A stretch of 24,459 bases of DNA from Flavobacteriales bacterium (GTDB taxonomy: Bacteria > Bacteroidota > Bacteroidia > Flavobacteriales > TMED113), in assembly GCA_002696965.1 (NCBI GenBank), contig NZUB01000037.1:1-24459 (forward strand), written 5' to 3'. A model generated the notes under the pieces. The model saw only the letters and a program-made list of their open reading frames with translations, made no database searches and had not been told where the DNA came from. Shown piece by piece: positions 15,835 through 23,184 of the stretch (within the stretch, counting starts at the first letter, position 1; each line of letters starts with the position of its first letter). The position numbers were made by a program, and so were the translations under genes.

Positions 15835-16281
15835 ATGAAATTCAAACTATTAATACTATCTATAATAATTCCTTTTATTATATATTCTCAAAACAAATCA
15901 ACACAAGAGAAATATAAGAATGGACAAGTGAAATTTGAACAGATTTTCAATAATAATAAACTTACAATAGAAAAAGAGTATTATAAAAACGGACAACTAA
16001 AATATCAAGCATATGTGAATGATGGTATTATAGAAGAGTATTATAAAAACGGGCAATTAAGTTATCGTAAAATTCAAAATGAACAACAAGTGTTAGAAGA
16101 GGCCTATAATAAAAAGGGGGAGTTAATCATTCAATTAGTTAATAATGAAATTAAGTATAGTGCACATGAGAATGCTTTTAACAATATGAAAGGCATACGA
16201 CATAAAAACGATAATAATAACCATCACCACGGACATAGTCATGATCATCACCACGACCATGGACATGGACATAGCCATTAA
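15835..16281 (+). CDS. Secreted MORN-like repeat protein with histidine-rich tail
   Basis: The function of this 148-residue protein is unknown. A signal peptide (about 1-18, ending IIYSQ) predicts export. Residues 27-82 hold three copies of a YKNGQ motif (27-31, 50-54, 70-74), the core of the MORN_2/YwqK-type repeat found in many Bacteroidota surface proteins. The C-terminus is strikingly histidine-rich: 12 of the last 19 residues are His, alternating with Gly, Asp and Ser (HHHGHSHDHHHDHGHGHSH). Such tails bind zinc, nickel, copper or cobalt in metallochaperones and in the loops of ZIP/CDF transporters, so a periplasmic or surface metal-binding role is a reasonable inference. No metal transporter gene is visible nearby. 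It lies 60 bp after metG and only 6 bp before the trans-sulfuration enzyme, so it shares a transcript with at least the latter. Confidence 0.8.
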   Translation: MKFKLLILSIIIPFIIYSQNKSTQEKYKNGQVKFEQIFNNNKLTIEKEYYKNGQLKYQAYVNDGIIEEYYKNGQLSYRKIQNEQQVLEEAYNKKGELIIQLVNNEIKYSAHENAFNNMKGIRHKNDNNNHHHGHSHDHHHDHGHGHSH

Positions 16282-16287
16282 AAAATT

Positions 16288-17520
16288 ATGAAAGCAGAAT
16301 CACATATGATGTCCTTTGGATATAATCCTGATTGGAGTGAAGGATCAGTAAAGCCACCTATTTTTCAAACATCTACTTTTGTTTTTAAAACAGCAGAAGA
16401 GGGAAAGCGTTTTTTTGAAGTAGCTTATGGCAAAGATAGTCTTAAAAAACATGAACAAATAGGACTAATTTATTCTAGAATAAATAATCCTAACATGCAA
16501 ATTCTTGAGGAGCGACTAGCAGTTTTAGAAGATAGTGAAGAGGCTGCTGCATTTGAAAGTGGAATGAGTGCTATTTCAACAACCATGCTAGCATACCTTA
16601 AGCCAGGAGATGTGATACTATATAGTAAACCTACATATGGAGGAACACACCATTTTATAAATAATTTTTTAGCAGAAATTGGCGTAGCATCAATCGGTTT
16701 TAATCATAATACAGAAATCCAAGAAATATGGGAAAAGCTTGAAAGCAAAAAATTAACATCAAAATTAAAAATGCTTTATATTGAAACACCTGCCAATCCC
16801 ACAAATTCATTAATTGATTTAAGTATTATTAAACAATTGAAAGAAAAAATACAACAAATACATAATCATGAAATTGTTGCCGTTGTAGATAATACATACC
16901 TGGGACCAATATGGCAAAAACCTTTAGCGTTTGGTGCCGATCTTGTATGCTACTCAGCTACAAAGTTTTTAAATGGTCATAGTGATGTGATTGCAGGTGC
17001 TGTTATGGGGAAGCATGAAAATATACTTCCAATAAAAACACTACGTACATTTCTTGGAAGTATGATAGCACCATATACAGCATGGTTACTAACTAGAAGC
17101 TTGGAGACGCTACACATTCGAATGAATCAACAAGAAAAAAATGCAAAAAAAATAGTCGAATTTTTGACACAACACCCTAAAGTAAAAAATGTATTTTATC
17201 CCGGATTATCAAGCATGGGACAAAAACAGTTAGATATATATCAATCTCAATGCTTGTCAGGGGGTGCCATGATTGGCTTTACAATAGAAGAAAATGAAGC
17301 CAGTGCATTTAAACTTTTAAATTCTTTGAAATTAATCAAATTAGCAGTTAGCTTAGGGAGTAATGAAAGCCTAGCTCAACATCCTTATTCAATGACACAC
17401 ACAGACGTTCCAGATGAAGAAAAAAAAGCAATAGGAATAAATGAAGGTTTAATTAGATTGAGTGTAGGAATTGAAAGCTATAACGATCTTATTGAAGATT
17501 TATCACAAGCATTAGATTAG
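16288..17520 (+). CDS. PLP-dependent trans-sulfuration enzyme (cystathionine gamma-synthase family)
   Basis: Pyridoxal-phosphate enzyme of the Cys/Met metabolism family (410 residues, cytoplasmic). The PLP lysine is K226 in YSATKFLNGHSD, preceded by DNTYLGP with the cofactor-binding aspartate. FESGMSAIS and the YGGT segment (117-120) that contacts the phosphate are present. Members act as cystathionine gamma-synthase, cystathionine gamma-lyase, methionine gamma-lyase or O-acylhomoserine sulfhydrylase. The Cys of classical methionine gamma-lyase (YGCT) is Gly here, which argues against that enzyme. The long N-terminal part (EEGKRFFEVAYG) marks the subgroup often named cystathionine gamma-synthase family in Flavobacteria. 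The exact reaction remains open. It follows the histidine-tail gene by 6 bp. No riboswitch is possible in that gap. Confidence 0.88.
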   Translation: MKAESHMMSFGYNPDWSEGSVKPPIFQTSTFVFKTAEEGKRFFEVAYGKDSLKKHEQIGLIYSRINNPNMQILEERLAVLEDSEEAAAFESGMSAISTTMLAYLKPGDVILYSKPTYGGTHHFINNFLAEIGVASIGFNHNTEIQEIWEKLESKKLTSKLKMLYIETPANPTNSLIDLSIIKQLKEKIQQIHNHEIVAVVDNTYLGPIWQKPLAFGADLVCYSATKFLNGHSDVIAGAVMGKHENILPIKTLRTFLGSMIAPYTAWLLTRSLETLHIRMNQQEKNAKKIVEFLTQHPKVKNVFYPGLSSMGQKQLDIYQSQCLSGGAMIGFTIEENEASAFKLLNSLKLIKLAVSLGSNESLAQHPYSMTHTDVPDEEKKAIGINEGLIRLSVGIESYNDLIEDLSQALD

Positions 17521-17539
17521 TAAAAAAATAATCAAAATA

Positions 17540-17567
17540 AAAAAGGGGCTCACTTGAGCCCCTTTTT
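17540..17567. terminator. Strong bidirectional intrinsic terminator
   Basis: A perfect 13-bp inverted repeat (AAAAAGGGGCTCA / TGAGCCCCTTTTT, 17540-17552 and 17555-17567) has a GC-rich core and T-runs on the 3' side in both directions. It lies between two convergent genes and should end both the trans-sulfuration transcript and the 4-kb repeat-protein transcript. Confidence 0.9.
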
Positions 17568-17589
17568 ATTTCTAGCAATTAATTATTAA

Positions 17590-20500
17590 TTACTTAATCA
17601 ATATTGACTTGTTTACAACATCTTTGTCAGTAGCTACACTTACCTGGTATAAACCAGTTGGGTAATTACTTACATCAATATTTGTAGTAGAGAATGTTGA
17701 TGTAGTATGTGTATCAACAACCTGTCCTAATTGATTAATAATCATAATTCTTGCGTCTTCATAATCATATGAGTCTAACTCAATAGTGATATAGCTATCA
17801 GCTGGATTTGGATAAATTAATAATCCAAATGAAGCAGTAACTTCCTCAATTCCTATTCCACAAGTACAAGTGTCAGACCATACCCATCCATTATCAGGAT
17901 CACAAACATCACCAGGATACTCACACATATCAGCATTGTTAACTGTTGCATCCTCATTATAGTTACATGCATCTAAATCCATACAACCCATAAGCTCTGC
18001 TCCACCACAATCCTCATTGTCTAAAGTAAATACTTCCCATTCACCATCATCATTTAATTCACAATAGTCACAATCGATATCAATAATCGCTCCATTTATT
18101 GGATACTCACATGAATCATCTGCTTGTGTTACATTTGGATCGAAGTTACATGCAGACTGATCTGAACAACCTACTACCCACTCTATACATAGGGTGTTGT
18201 CTTCACAGCCAGCATCAACAGCTTCTTGAGAATAATTATATGCCCAAATTTGACCACAACCATAAGGTGTACAAGAACCATCGTCCTGTGTTGCTATAGT
18301 ATAAACTATAGAGCCATCATCTGAAGTTTCTTCATTACCAGCAAAATTCCCATCAGCATCAAAATAAGCAGTATTACATGCCTCTGGGTCTGTACATCCC
18401 CAATTCTCGTCCTCATCACATGCTCCGTCTCCATCACAGTCATTCAAACAATTACCAGCACAATCAACATATTCGTTTACAGGATATATACAATTGTAAT
18501 TAGTATTTGCTAATGAATCATAGTTACAAGCTTCAACTCCTGGGTTTGGAGACCAGTCTTGATCTCCATCATCCATACAACCTTGATAAAATGCTTCACA
18601 AATTGAATTGTCTACACAATCAACATCAGCATCGTAATTAAGATTTGTGTTGAAATTGTTTGGTATTGTACAAGATACTACACCTGCACATGAATTATCT
18701 TCTTCTGTTGCATTCTCATTATAATTACATGCCAATGGATCTGTACAACCTTGAATTTCAACATTATCACAAACTCCATCCTCATCTAAATCACCATTGG
18801 TCATATCAACAAAGTTGCCATCATCATCATAATTACATGTATCACAATCATCCTCACAAGAACCATCATCTTCTGTAGCATCTGCATCATAATTACATGC
18901 TTCAGAATTAGTACAACCATCAACCTCCATGTAATCAAGTACACCGTCACCATCTGTATCTAGCTCATAATAAGCACAAGCCTCATCTCCATCGTAATCA
19001 CCTGGTACATCAGCAGCATAGTTACACATATCTTCATCACTAATTGACATAGTTTCATCGTAGTTACATGCTAATTCATCCATACAGCCTGTACATGATT
19101 CTGTTTCACAAGAACCATCATCTATCCAACCTGCAATCTCTTCTTCTGGACAATCATCACCCTCGCAGTTAAGGACACCGTCATAGTTACAAGCGTCTTG
19201 ATCGTAACATCCAGGTACATATGGAATACATGAATCATTAACTATACAAGTAACACAATCAGCACCTTCACAATCTGGATCAATTGGTGAATAATTTGAC
19301 ATACCAATACCGTTTGATGCTGCTTGAAGATCACATCCAACAACACCTTCACAAGAACCATCATTTTCTGTAGCATTCATGTCATAATTACAGAATCCAG
19401 GATCTGTACAACCACCTATTTCTAACTCATCACAAACTCCATCATCATCTTGGTCATTAATACATGTTTGCTCACCTGTTGTAGGGTCTAAACATGTATA
19501 ATACAGTTCAGCTCCCTCACCATTACAAACACCACAAATATCTAAGATACCAACACAAGGATCTGCTAAATCACATAGGCCATCTCCTACACCATTTGGA
19601 TCTTCTGCAGTCCAACCAGCTCCATCAATATCAACACAAGTTCCGTCACAGTTGTAGCCATCTGCTGGCATCTCACAAGAACCGTCATCTTCTGTTGCAT
19701 TTGCATCTTCATCATAATTACATGCCATTTCATCTGTACAGCCTAATACTTCATCTTCATCACATACTCCATCACCATCTGCATCACCACTTACGTATGT
19801 TCCTGTTTCTTCATCCCAATCAGTATCACATGTACTTGCAACTCCGTTAATATCAAAGTTATAACAAGAACCATCATTGTCTGTTGCATCTTCATTATAA
19901 TTTACAGCCGCTGCAACTGTACATCCAGGAATCTCATAATCATTACATACACCATCTCCATCATCATCTCCCTCAACACATTCGCCGTTACATGTACCCA
20001 TAACATAGCAGTCATCTCCTTCACAAGTACCCTCTAATTCCATACAGTCATCACAATCATTATATTCTCCCACACAATCATCTACAACATCACAAGAGCC
20101 ATCATTATCTAAATCAATACATGAGCCATCACAGTAAAATCCTGGGATAGCATAATCACATTCTTCAACTTGATTACCACTGTTAGCTGTTGGCTCGTAA
20201 TTACATGCTTCTTCATCCATACAACCATTGATAACAACTTCACAACAATCTCCTACGCCATCTCCATCAGCATCATCACATTCTGTATTACAATCACCCC
20301 CACAGAAATTACCAATAGGTGTTCCATCTGCAAAATTAGTGTCTTGACATCCTTCTGTTACAGGTTCACAGCAGTCTAATACGCCGTCTTCATCTTCATC
20401 ATCACAGTTCCAGCCTGTTGCAGATGAGTTATAGTTATATGCTGTTGGATCTGTACAACCTTCAATTTCAGCAAAATCACAAACTCCATCTTCATCCTCA

Positions 20501-21654
20501 TCAATACAGTTACCACCACAATCTGCGTTTGGAGCTGGGTAAACACACTCAAGCTCACCATCGTAACTTGTAAGAGCCGCACCAAATTCATTCTCTGGCG
20601 CTGCATCACCAACATCAACATTAGCTAATTCACTAAAGTTACACGCCGTATCATCCATACATCCATATATAATTGACTCACATGAGCTGTCATCAAAACA
20701 TGCATCTGGATTATAGTTAAAAGAATCTTCATCTGTACAACCAGCAACCATACAGCATTCTGTAGCTGTTACATCCATATAATTCCAAGCATCTGTATCA
20801 GTACAATTATCAATAACTACTCCGTCTGCTGTAAAATCACAAGAACCATCATCATCTGAATCTGTACATTGTAAATCACAGTCAAAATAATCTGGTGGGT
20901 AGTTACAACCATATTCACCATCATTATTAGCATCGATAGGAATATATCCCTCTGCTAATGGTATAGCTGGATTACTTGATTCTACTGAAGTAATTACTCC
21001 ATCATCATCTACAGTAACGTTATATGTTTGAGATGAACCTACAACATAATTACATGCCGTTTCATCTGCACACTCACTAAATACTTCTGCATCATCACAA
21101 AAACCGTCATTGTCTGAGTCAACACCTGCTACCCAGTCACCGTCGTCATTCATTGAAGCACAAATTAAATCATCAACTTTATCGCAGATACCGTCTTCAT
21201 CTACATCAATGCAGGCGCCATCACAGTCAAAGTCTAACTGAGCATATTCACATGAGCCGTCTTCAATAGTTGCTCCTGCAGCCAGAAGACAAGTAAGACC
21301 GTATTGTATACAGTCGTCCCCATCGAATGCAATACATTCATATTCTACACAAAATGTTGTATAATTACAAGCATCTTCGTCAGTACAACCAACTTGGTTA
21401 TAATCACAAACACCGTTTTCATCAGCATCCATGCATAAACCATCACAGTTAAGCATAAAGTCTGGATAATTTTCATCTACTACAGGGTATGTACAAGAAC
21501 CGTCATCCTCTGTAGCATCTGCATCATAATTACATGCAGTCTCATCCATACATCCTAATGGATCACAGTCCACTACAGGATTGTCTTGAGCAACCGCAAT
21601 AAAAGACCCTAAAGAAAGGATCGTTAATAAAAATAGATAATGTTTTTTCATCAT
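17590..21654 (-). CDS. Giant hyperacidic Cys/Asp-rich repeat protein with T9SS C-terminal sorting domain
   Basis: Predicted secreted or cell-surface protein of 1354 residues and unknown function. A signal peptide (1-22, cleavage after AVA) is followed by about 20 irregular units averaging 62 residues. Each opens with GC-[TM]-D-x-x-ACNY-x(3)-AT-x-DDGSC or a degenerate version. Most continue with a DCDGxCxDxDxDGVCD segment, which resembles the calcium-binding aspartate loops of thrombospondin type 3 and EF-hand-like repeats. Cysteines are frequent and often paired, suggesting disulfides. Residues 1274-1354 are a type A T9SS sorting domain (YPNPADSYITIEL ... INQLGQVV ... YPTGLYQVSV ... KSILIK), predicting export through the outer membrane and surface attachment or release. 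Between the signal and this domain I find one Lys, no Arg and no His. The gene looks clearly more GC-rich than its neighbours. It is transcribed alone, ending at the terminator at 17540-17567. Calcium binding is inferred, not shown. Confidence 0.9.
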   Translation of the reverse strand: MMKKHYLFLLTILSLGSFIAVAQDNPVVDCDPLGCMDETACNYDADATEDDGSCTYPVVDENYPDFMLNCDGLCMDADENGVCDYNQVGCTDEDACNYTTFCVEYECIAFDGDDCIQYGLTCLLAAGATIEDGSCEYAQLDFDCDGACIDVDEDGICDKVDDLICASMNDDGDWVAGVDSDNDGFCDDAEVFSECADETACNYVVGSSQTYNVTVDDDGVITSVESSNPAIPLAEGYIPIDANNDGEYGCNYPPDYFDCDLQCTDSDDDGSCDFTADGVVIDNCTDTDAWNYMDVTATECCMVAGCTDEDSFNYNPDACFDDSSCESIIYGCMDDTACNFSELANVDVGDAAPENEFGAALTSYDGELECVYPAPNADCGGNCIDEDEDGVCDFAEIEGCTDPTAYNYNSSATGWNCDDEDEDGVLDCCEPVTEGCQDTNFADGTPIGNFCGGDCNTECDDADGDGVGDCCEVVINGCMDEEACNYEPTANSGNQVEECDYAIPGFYCDGSCIDLDNDGSCDVVDDCVGEYNDCDDCMELEGTCEGDDCYVMGTCNGECVEGDDDGDGVCNDYEIPGCTVAAAVNYNEDATDNDGSCYNFDINGVASTCDTDWDEETGTYVSGDADGDGVCDEDEVLGCTDEMACNYDEDANATEDDGSCEMPADGYNCDGTCVDIDGAGWTAEDPNGVGDGLCDLADPCVGILDICGVCNGEGAELYYTCLDPTTGEQTCINDQDDDGVCDELEIGGCTDPGFCNYDMNATENDGSCEGVVGCDLQAASNGIGMSNYSPIDPDCEGADCVTCIVNDSCIPYVPGCYDQDACNYDGVLNCEGDDCPEEEIAGWIDDGSCETESCTGCMDELACNYDETMSISDEDMCNYAADVPGDYDGDEACAYYELDTDGDGVLDYMEVDGCTNSEACNYDADATEDDGSCEDDCDTCNYDDDGNFVDMTNGDLDEDGVCDNVEIQGCTDPLACNYNENATEEDNSCAGVVSCTIPNNFNTNLNYDADVDCVDNSICEAFYQGCMDDGDQDWSPNPGVEACNYDSLANTNYNCIYPVNEYVDCAGNCLNDCDGDGACDEDENWGCTDPEACNTAYFDADGNFAGNEETSDDGSIVYTIATQDDGSCTPYGCGQIWAYNYSQEAVDAGCEDNTLCIEWVVGCSDQSACNFDPNVTQADDSCEYPINGAIIDIDCDYCELNDDGEWEVFTLDNEDCGGAELMGCMDLDACNYNEDATVNNADMCEYPGDVCDPDNGWVWSDTCTCGIGIEEVTASFGLLIYPNPADSYITIELDSYDYEDARIMIINQLGQVVDTHTTSTFSTTNIDVSNYPTGLYQVSVATDKDVVNKSILIK
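18872..18900. repeat. 29-bp direct repeat, copy 1 (inside the giant repeat gene)
   Basis: An identical 29-base stretch recurs at 21509-21537, in the same orientation and about 2.6 kb away. It encodes the most conserved part of the unit (ACNYDADATED), so the identity may reflect recent duplication or gene conversion between units. Confidence 0.85.
21509..21537. repeat. 29-bp direct repeat, copy 2 (inside the giant repeat gene)
   Basis: Exact match of 18872-18900. Recombination between the two copies would remove about 2.6 kb. That distance is 2637 bp, a multiple of three, so the reading frame would be kept and the protein shortened by 879 residues. Confidence 0.85.
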
Positions 21655-21674
21655 ATTAAATTTTAAATTTGTTG

Positions 21675-21682
21675 CAAATCTA
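21675..21682 (-). promoter_or_regulatory. Candidate -7 element of the giant repeat gene
   Basis: Read on the minus strand this is TAGATTTG, a full match to the Bacteroidota TAnnTTTG element, ending 20 bp before the start codon. The matching upstream TTG is not at the ideal distance; at a 19-bp spacing the sequence is GTG. Consensus match by eye only. Confidence 0.4.
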
Positions 21683-21819
21683 AGTCATTTATATTATAAA
21701 TCACATGATATAGCAACTTTTTTACATCTGAAGAGGGTTTTTTTTACGCTTTATTATTAACAAGACAATGTTAGTTGCTTAAGTTTTGGGCCGTTAAACC
21801 CCTCAAATGAATCTGTTAG

Positions 21820-21839
21820 GGCCATAAAAAAATATGGCC
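21820..21839. repeat. Hairpin with 7-bp stem and A6 loop
   Basis: GGCCATA AAAAAA TATGGCC is a perfect inverted repeat in the non-coding stretch, about 165 bp upstream of the giant repeat gene. No T-run follows on either strand, so it does not look like a terminator. It may be a structured RNA element or a protein-binding site. Confidence 0.55.
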
Positions 21840-22097
21840 TGATTATAATGACTTTAAGCGTATAAAAAATGGAAAAAAATAATATGAATAAATTATGATT
21901 TACTTATTCAAGTATTAGTATGTGGATACACACGTGCATGTATGAAAACAAACACATGAATTTAAAAATGAAATTTATAGAGTGAATAAATTAGCGGACG
22001 CAACCCATTATGAACAGCTAGATCAAAATTAATGCAATCACTAGCTACCCATTTAATTGGGTCAGTATGCAATTTTAGTAACTATTAAGCTATAAAA

Positions 22098-22292
22098 TTA
22101 TTCTGCGAGCTTAACATTAACGGCTCTCTTTCCCTTTGGGTCATCTTCAAGCTCAAACTCAACTGAGTCACCATCTTTAACCTGTTCTGTTAAACCTGTT
22201 GAGTGAACAAAATAATCTTGATCACCATCTGCATCAGTAATAAAGCCAAAGCCTTTAACTTGATTGAAAAACTTTACTGTTCCTTGTTTCAT
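22098..22292 (-). CDS. Cold-shock domain protein (CspA family)
   Basis: A 64-residue single cold-shock domain that binds single-stranded RNA and DNA and acts as an RNA chaperone. RNP1 is seen as KGFGFI (residues 13-18) and RNP2 as DYFVH (26-30), and the protein starts with the family opening MKQGTVKFFN. Its length is usual. It stands alone: a promoter-like element lies 31 bp upstream, and a long non-coding stretch with hairpins lies downstream. The starts of this gene and of the divergent four-repeat protein are 129 bp apart. The predicted leader is short (about 25 nt), so it lacks the long 5' leader that mediates cold induction in E. coli cspA. Whether it is cold-induced cannot be told. Confidence 0.95.
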   Translation of the reverse strand: MKQGTVKFFNQVKGFGFITDADGDQDYFVHSTGLTEQVKDGDSVEFELEDDPKGKRAVNVKLAE

Positions 22293-22322
22293 ATTTTTAT
22301 ATAGTTACTTTAATTTAAAGGC

Positions 22323-22350
22323 CAAAAGTACATAAAATCATTAAGAACAA
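22323..22350 (-). promoter_or_regulatory. Candidate promoter of the cold-shock gene
   Basis: On the minus strand, TTG (22350-22348) is followed after 17 bp by TACTTTTG (22330-22323), a full match to TAnnTTTG. The spacing is within the TTG-N(17-23)-TAnnTTTG range described for Flavobacterium. Transcription would start about 25 nt before the ATG at 22292. Confidence 0.55.
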
Positions 22351-22421
22351 GCATTATATATTTAAAATTATTTTTAAAAGCTTATATTTATATAGTATCT
22401 AACCCTTATTTCTAGCACCAA

Positions 22422-23168
22422 ATGAAACTATTTAAATTAACCCTGATGCTTATTCTCCCATCTATAATCATCGGACAAAATAACGATTGTGGCGACCGAC
22501 CAATTAAACCCAAAAGAATTGAAAATCAAACTATAAAAAATTTTAAAAAATCTGCCAGCTTTATTAATTATAAGAAAAATCTAAAAGAGTGGAAACATTG
22601 CATGAGCCCTCTTGAAATGTCTGAACGAGATTCTAAAAGACTAGCTGAGCAACAAAAAGAAAAGCTAGAAAATAAACAAAATGAACCCATAAACAAATGT
22701 GGTGATAGGCCAAATAAGCCCAAAAGACCTAAAGGGACCAGCATCGATGAGTTTCGACAAACTCCAACTCATATCGAATACCGTAAAAATTTAAAAATTT
22801 GGAAACAATGCATGAGTCCAAAAGAGTTGACAAAACCCATTTTTAGCAAGAACCCGCAAAATACTGAAGTTATTGAAAGTCCTTGTGGGAAAAAACCTAT
22901 AAAACCATCTAGAAAAGAGGGAATGAATCACGAAGAATATAAACAATCCTCTGAGTATAAAAGCTATCGTAAACAACTAAAAAAATGGGAAGGTTGCGAA
23001 GAAGGTTTTAGAAACGATCTCCTTTGGGGGGACTGTGGAAAAAAACCTACAAAGCCCCCAAGATCTGAGGGAGTAAATCACGAAGAATATAAACAATCCC
23101 CTGAATTTCAAGCTTATCGTCAAATAATGAAAACCTGGAAACAATGTATAGATGCAAACAAAAACTAA
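22422..23168 (+). CDS. Secreted basic protein with four Cys-paired repeats
   Basis: I do not recognise the family. The 248 residues begin with a signal peptide (about 1-18, ending IIIGQ). Four repeats follow, running from Cys to Cys: C23-C60, C93-C130, C155-C192 and C205-C242. In all four the two cysteines are exactly 37 positions apart. The consensus is CG-x2-P-x-KP-x-R ... EYK/EFRQ-[ST] ... Y-RK-x-LK-x-WK-x-C. The constant spacing suggests that each repeat is a small helical module closed by one disulfide, although that structure is a guess. A Lys/Glu-rich linker (about 66-90) separates repeats 1 and 2. The protein is rich in Lys and Arg. Repeats 3 and 4 share 24 identical bases (22926-22949 and 23076-23099), so they duplicated recently. 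It lies 16 bp before the next secreted protein, probably in one operon. Confidence 0.85.
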   Translation: MKLFKLTLMLILPSIIIGQNNDCGDRPIKPKRIENQTIKNFKKSASFINYKKNLKEWKHCMSPLEMSERDSKRLAEQQKEKLENKQNEPINKCGDRPNKPKRPKGTSIDEFRQTPTHIEYRKNLKIWKQCMSPKELTKPIFSKNPQNTEVIESPCGKKPIKPSRKEGMNHEEYKQSSEYKSYRKQLKKWEGCEEGFRNDLLWGDCGKKPTKPPRSEGVNHEEYKQSPEFQAYRQIMKTWKQCIDANKN

Positions 23169-23184
23169 GTAAACATTTTGTAAT

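Larger units (their letters stand above)
21655..22097. other. 443-bp non-coding stretch with several hairpins
   Basis: I find no supportable coding frame; the longest ATG frame noticed on the plus strand is 21 codons. The left end holds the promoter region of the giant repeat gene. Inverted repeats are GGCCATA-A6-TATGGCC (21820-21839), AGCTAG/CTAGCT (22016-22021 and 22041-22046) and ACCCA/TGGGT (22047-22051 and 22058-22062). A second ACCCATT copy at 22003-22009 could compete for TGGGT. ATGCAAT also occurs twice (22032-22038, 22068-22074). The right part would be the 3' untranslated region of the cold-shock gene. It could hold a small RNA, but nothing matches a family I recognise. Confidence 0.5.

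Noticed and set aside
15775..16287. SAM- or SAH-type riboswitch before the trans-sulfuration gene
   Set aside because: The gap before that gene is 6 bp, and the 60 bp before the upstream gene contain only a short AT palindrome, not a junction-type aptamer.
18099..20379. Several plus-strand open frames (up to 118 codons) rich in His, Leu and Tyr
   Set aside because: They lie antisense to the giant repeat gene, and their composition is the complement of its GAT/GAC/TGT/AAT codons. They have no recognisable domain or start context.
20376..20621. 81-codon minus-strand frame rich in Met, Val and Leu inside the giant gene
   Set aside because: It is a shifted frame of the Asp/Cys repeats and matches nothing on its own.
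17590..21654. CRISPR array, considered because of the many short repeats
   Set aside because: Repeats are degenerate and unevenly spaced, keep a single reading frame, and code for a signal peptide and a sorting domain at the ends.
21901..21990. 21-codon plus-strand frame (MWIHTCMYENKHM...) in the non-coding stretch
   Set aside because: It is short, without a convincing ribosome binding context or any recognisable similarity, and is expected by chance in AT-rich DNA.
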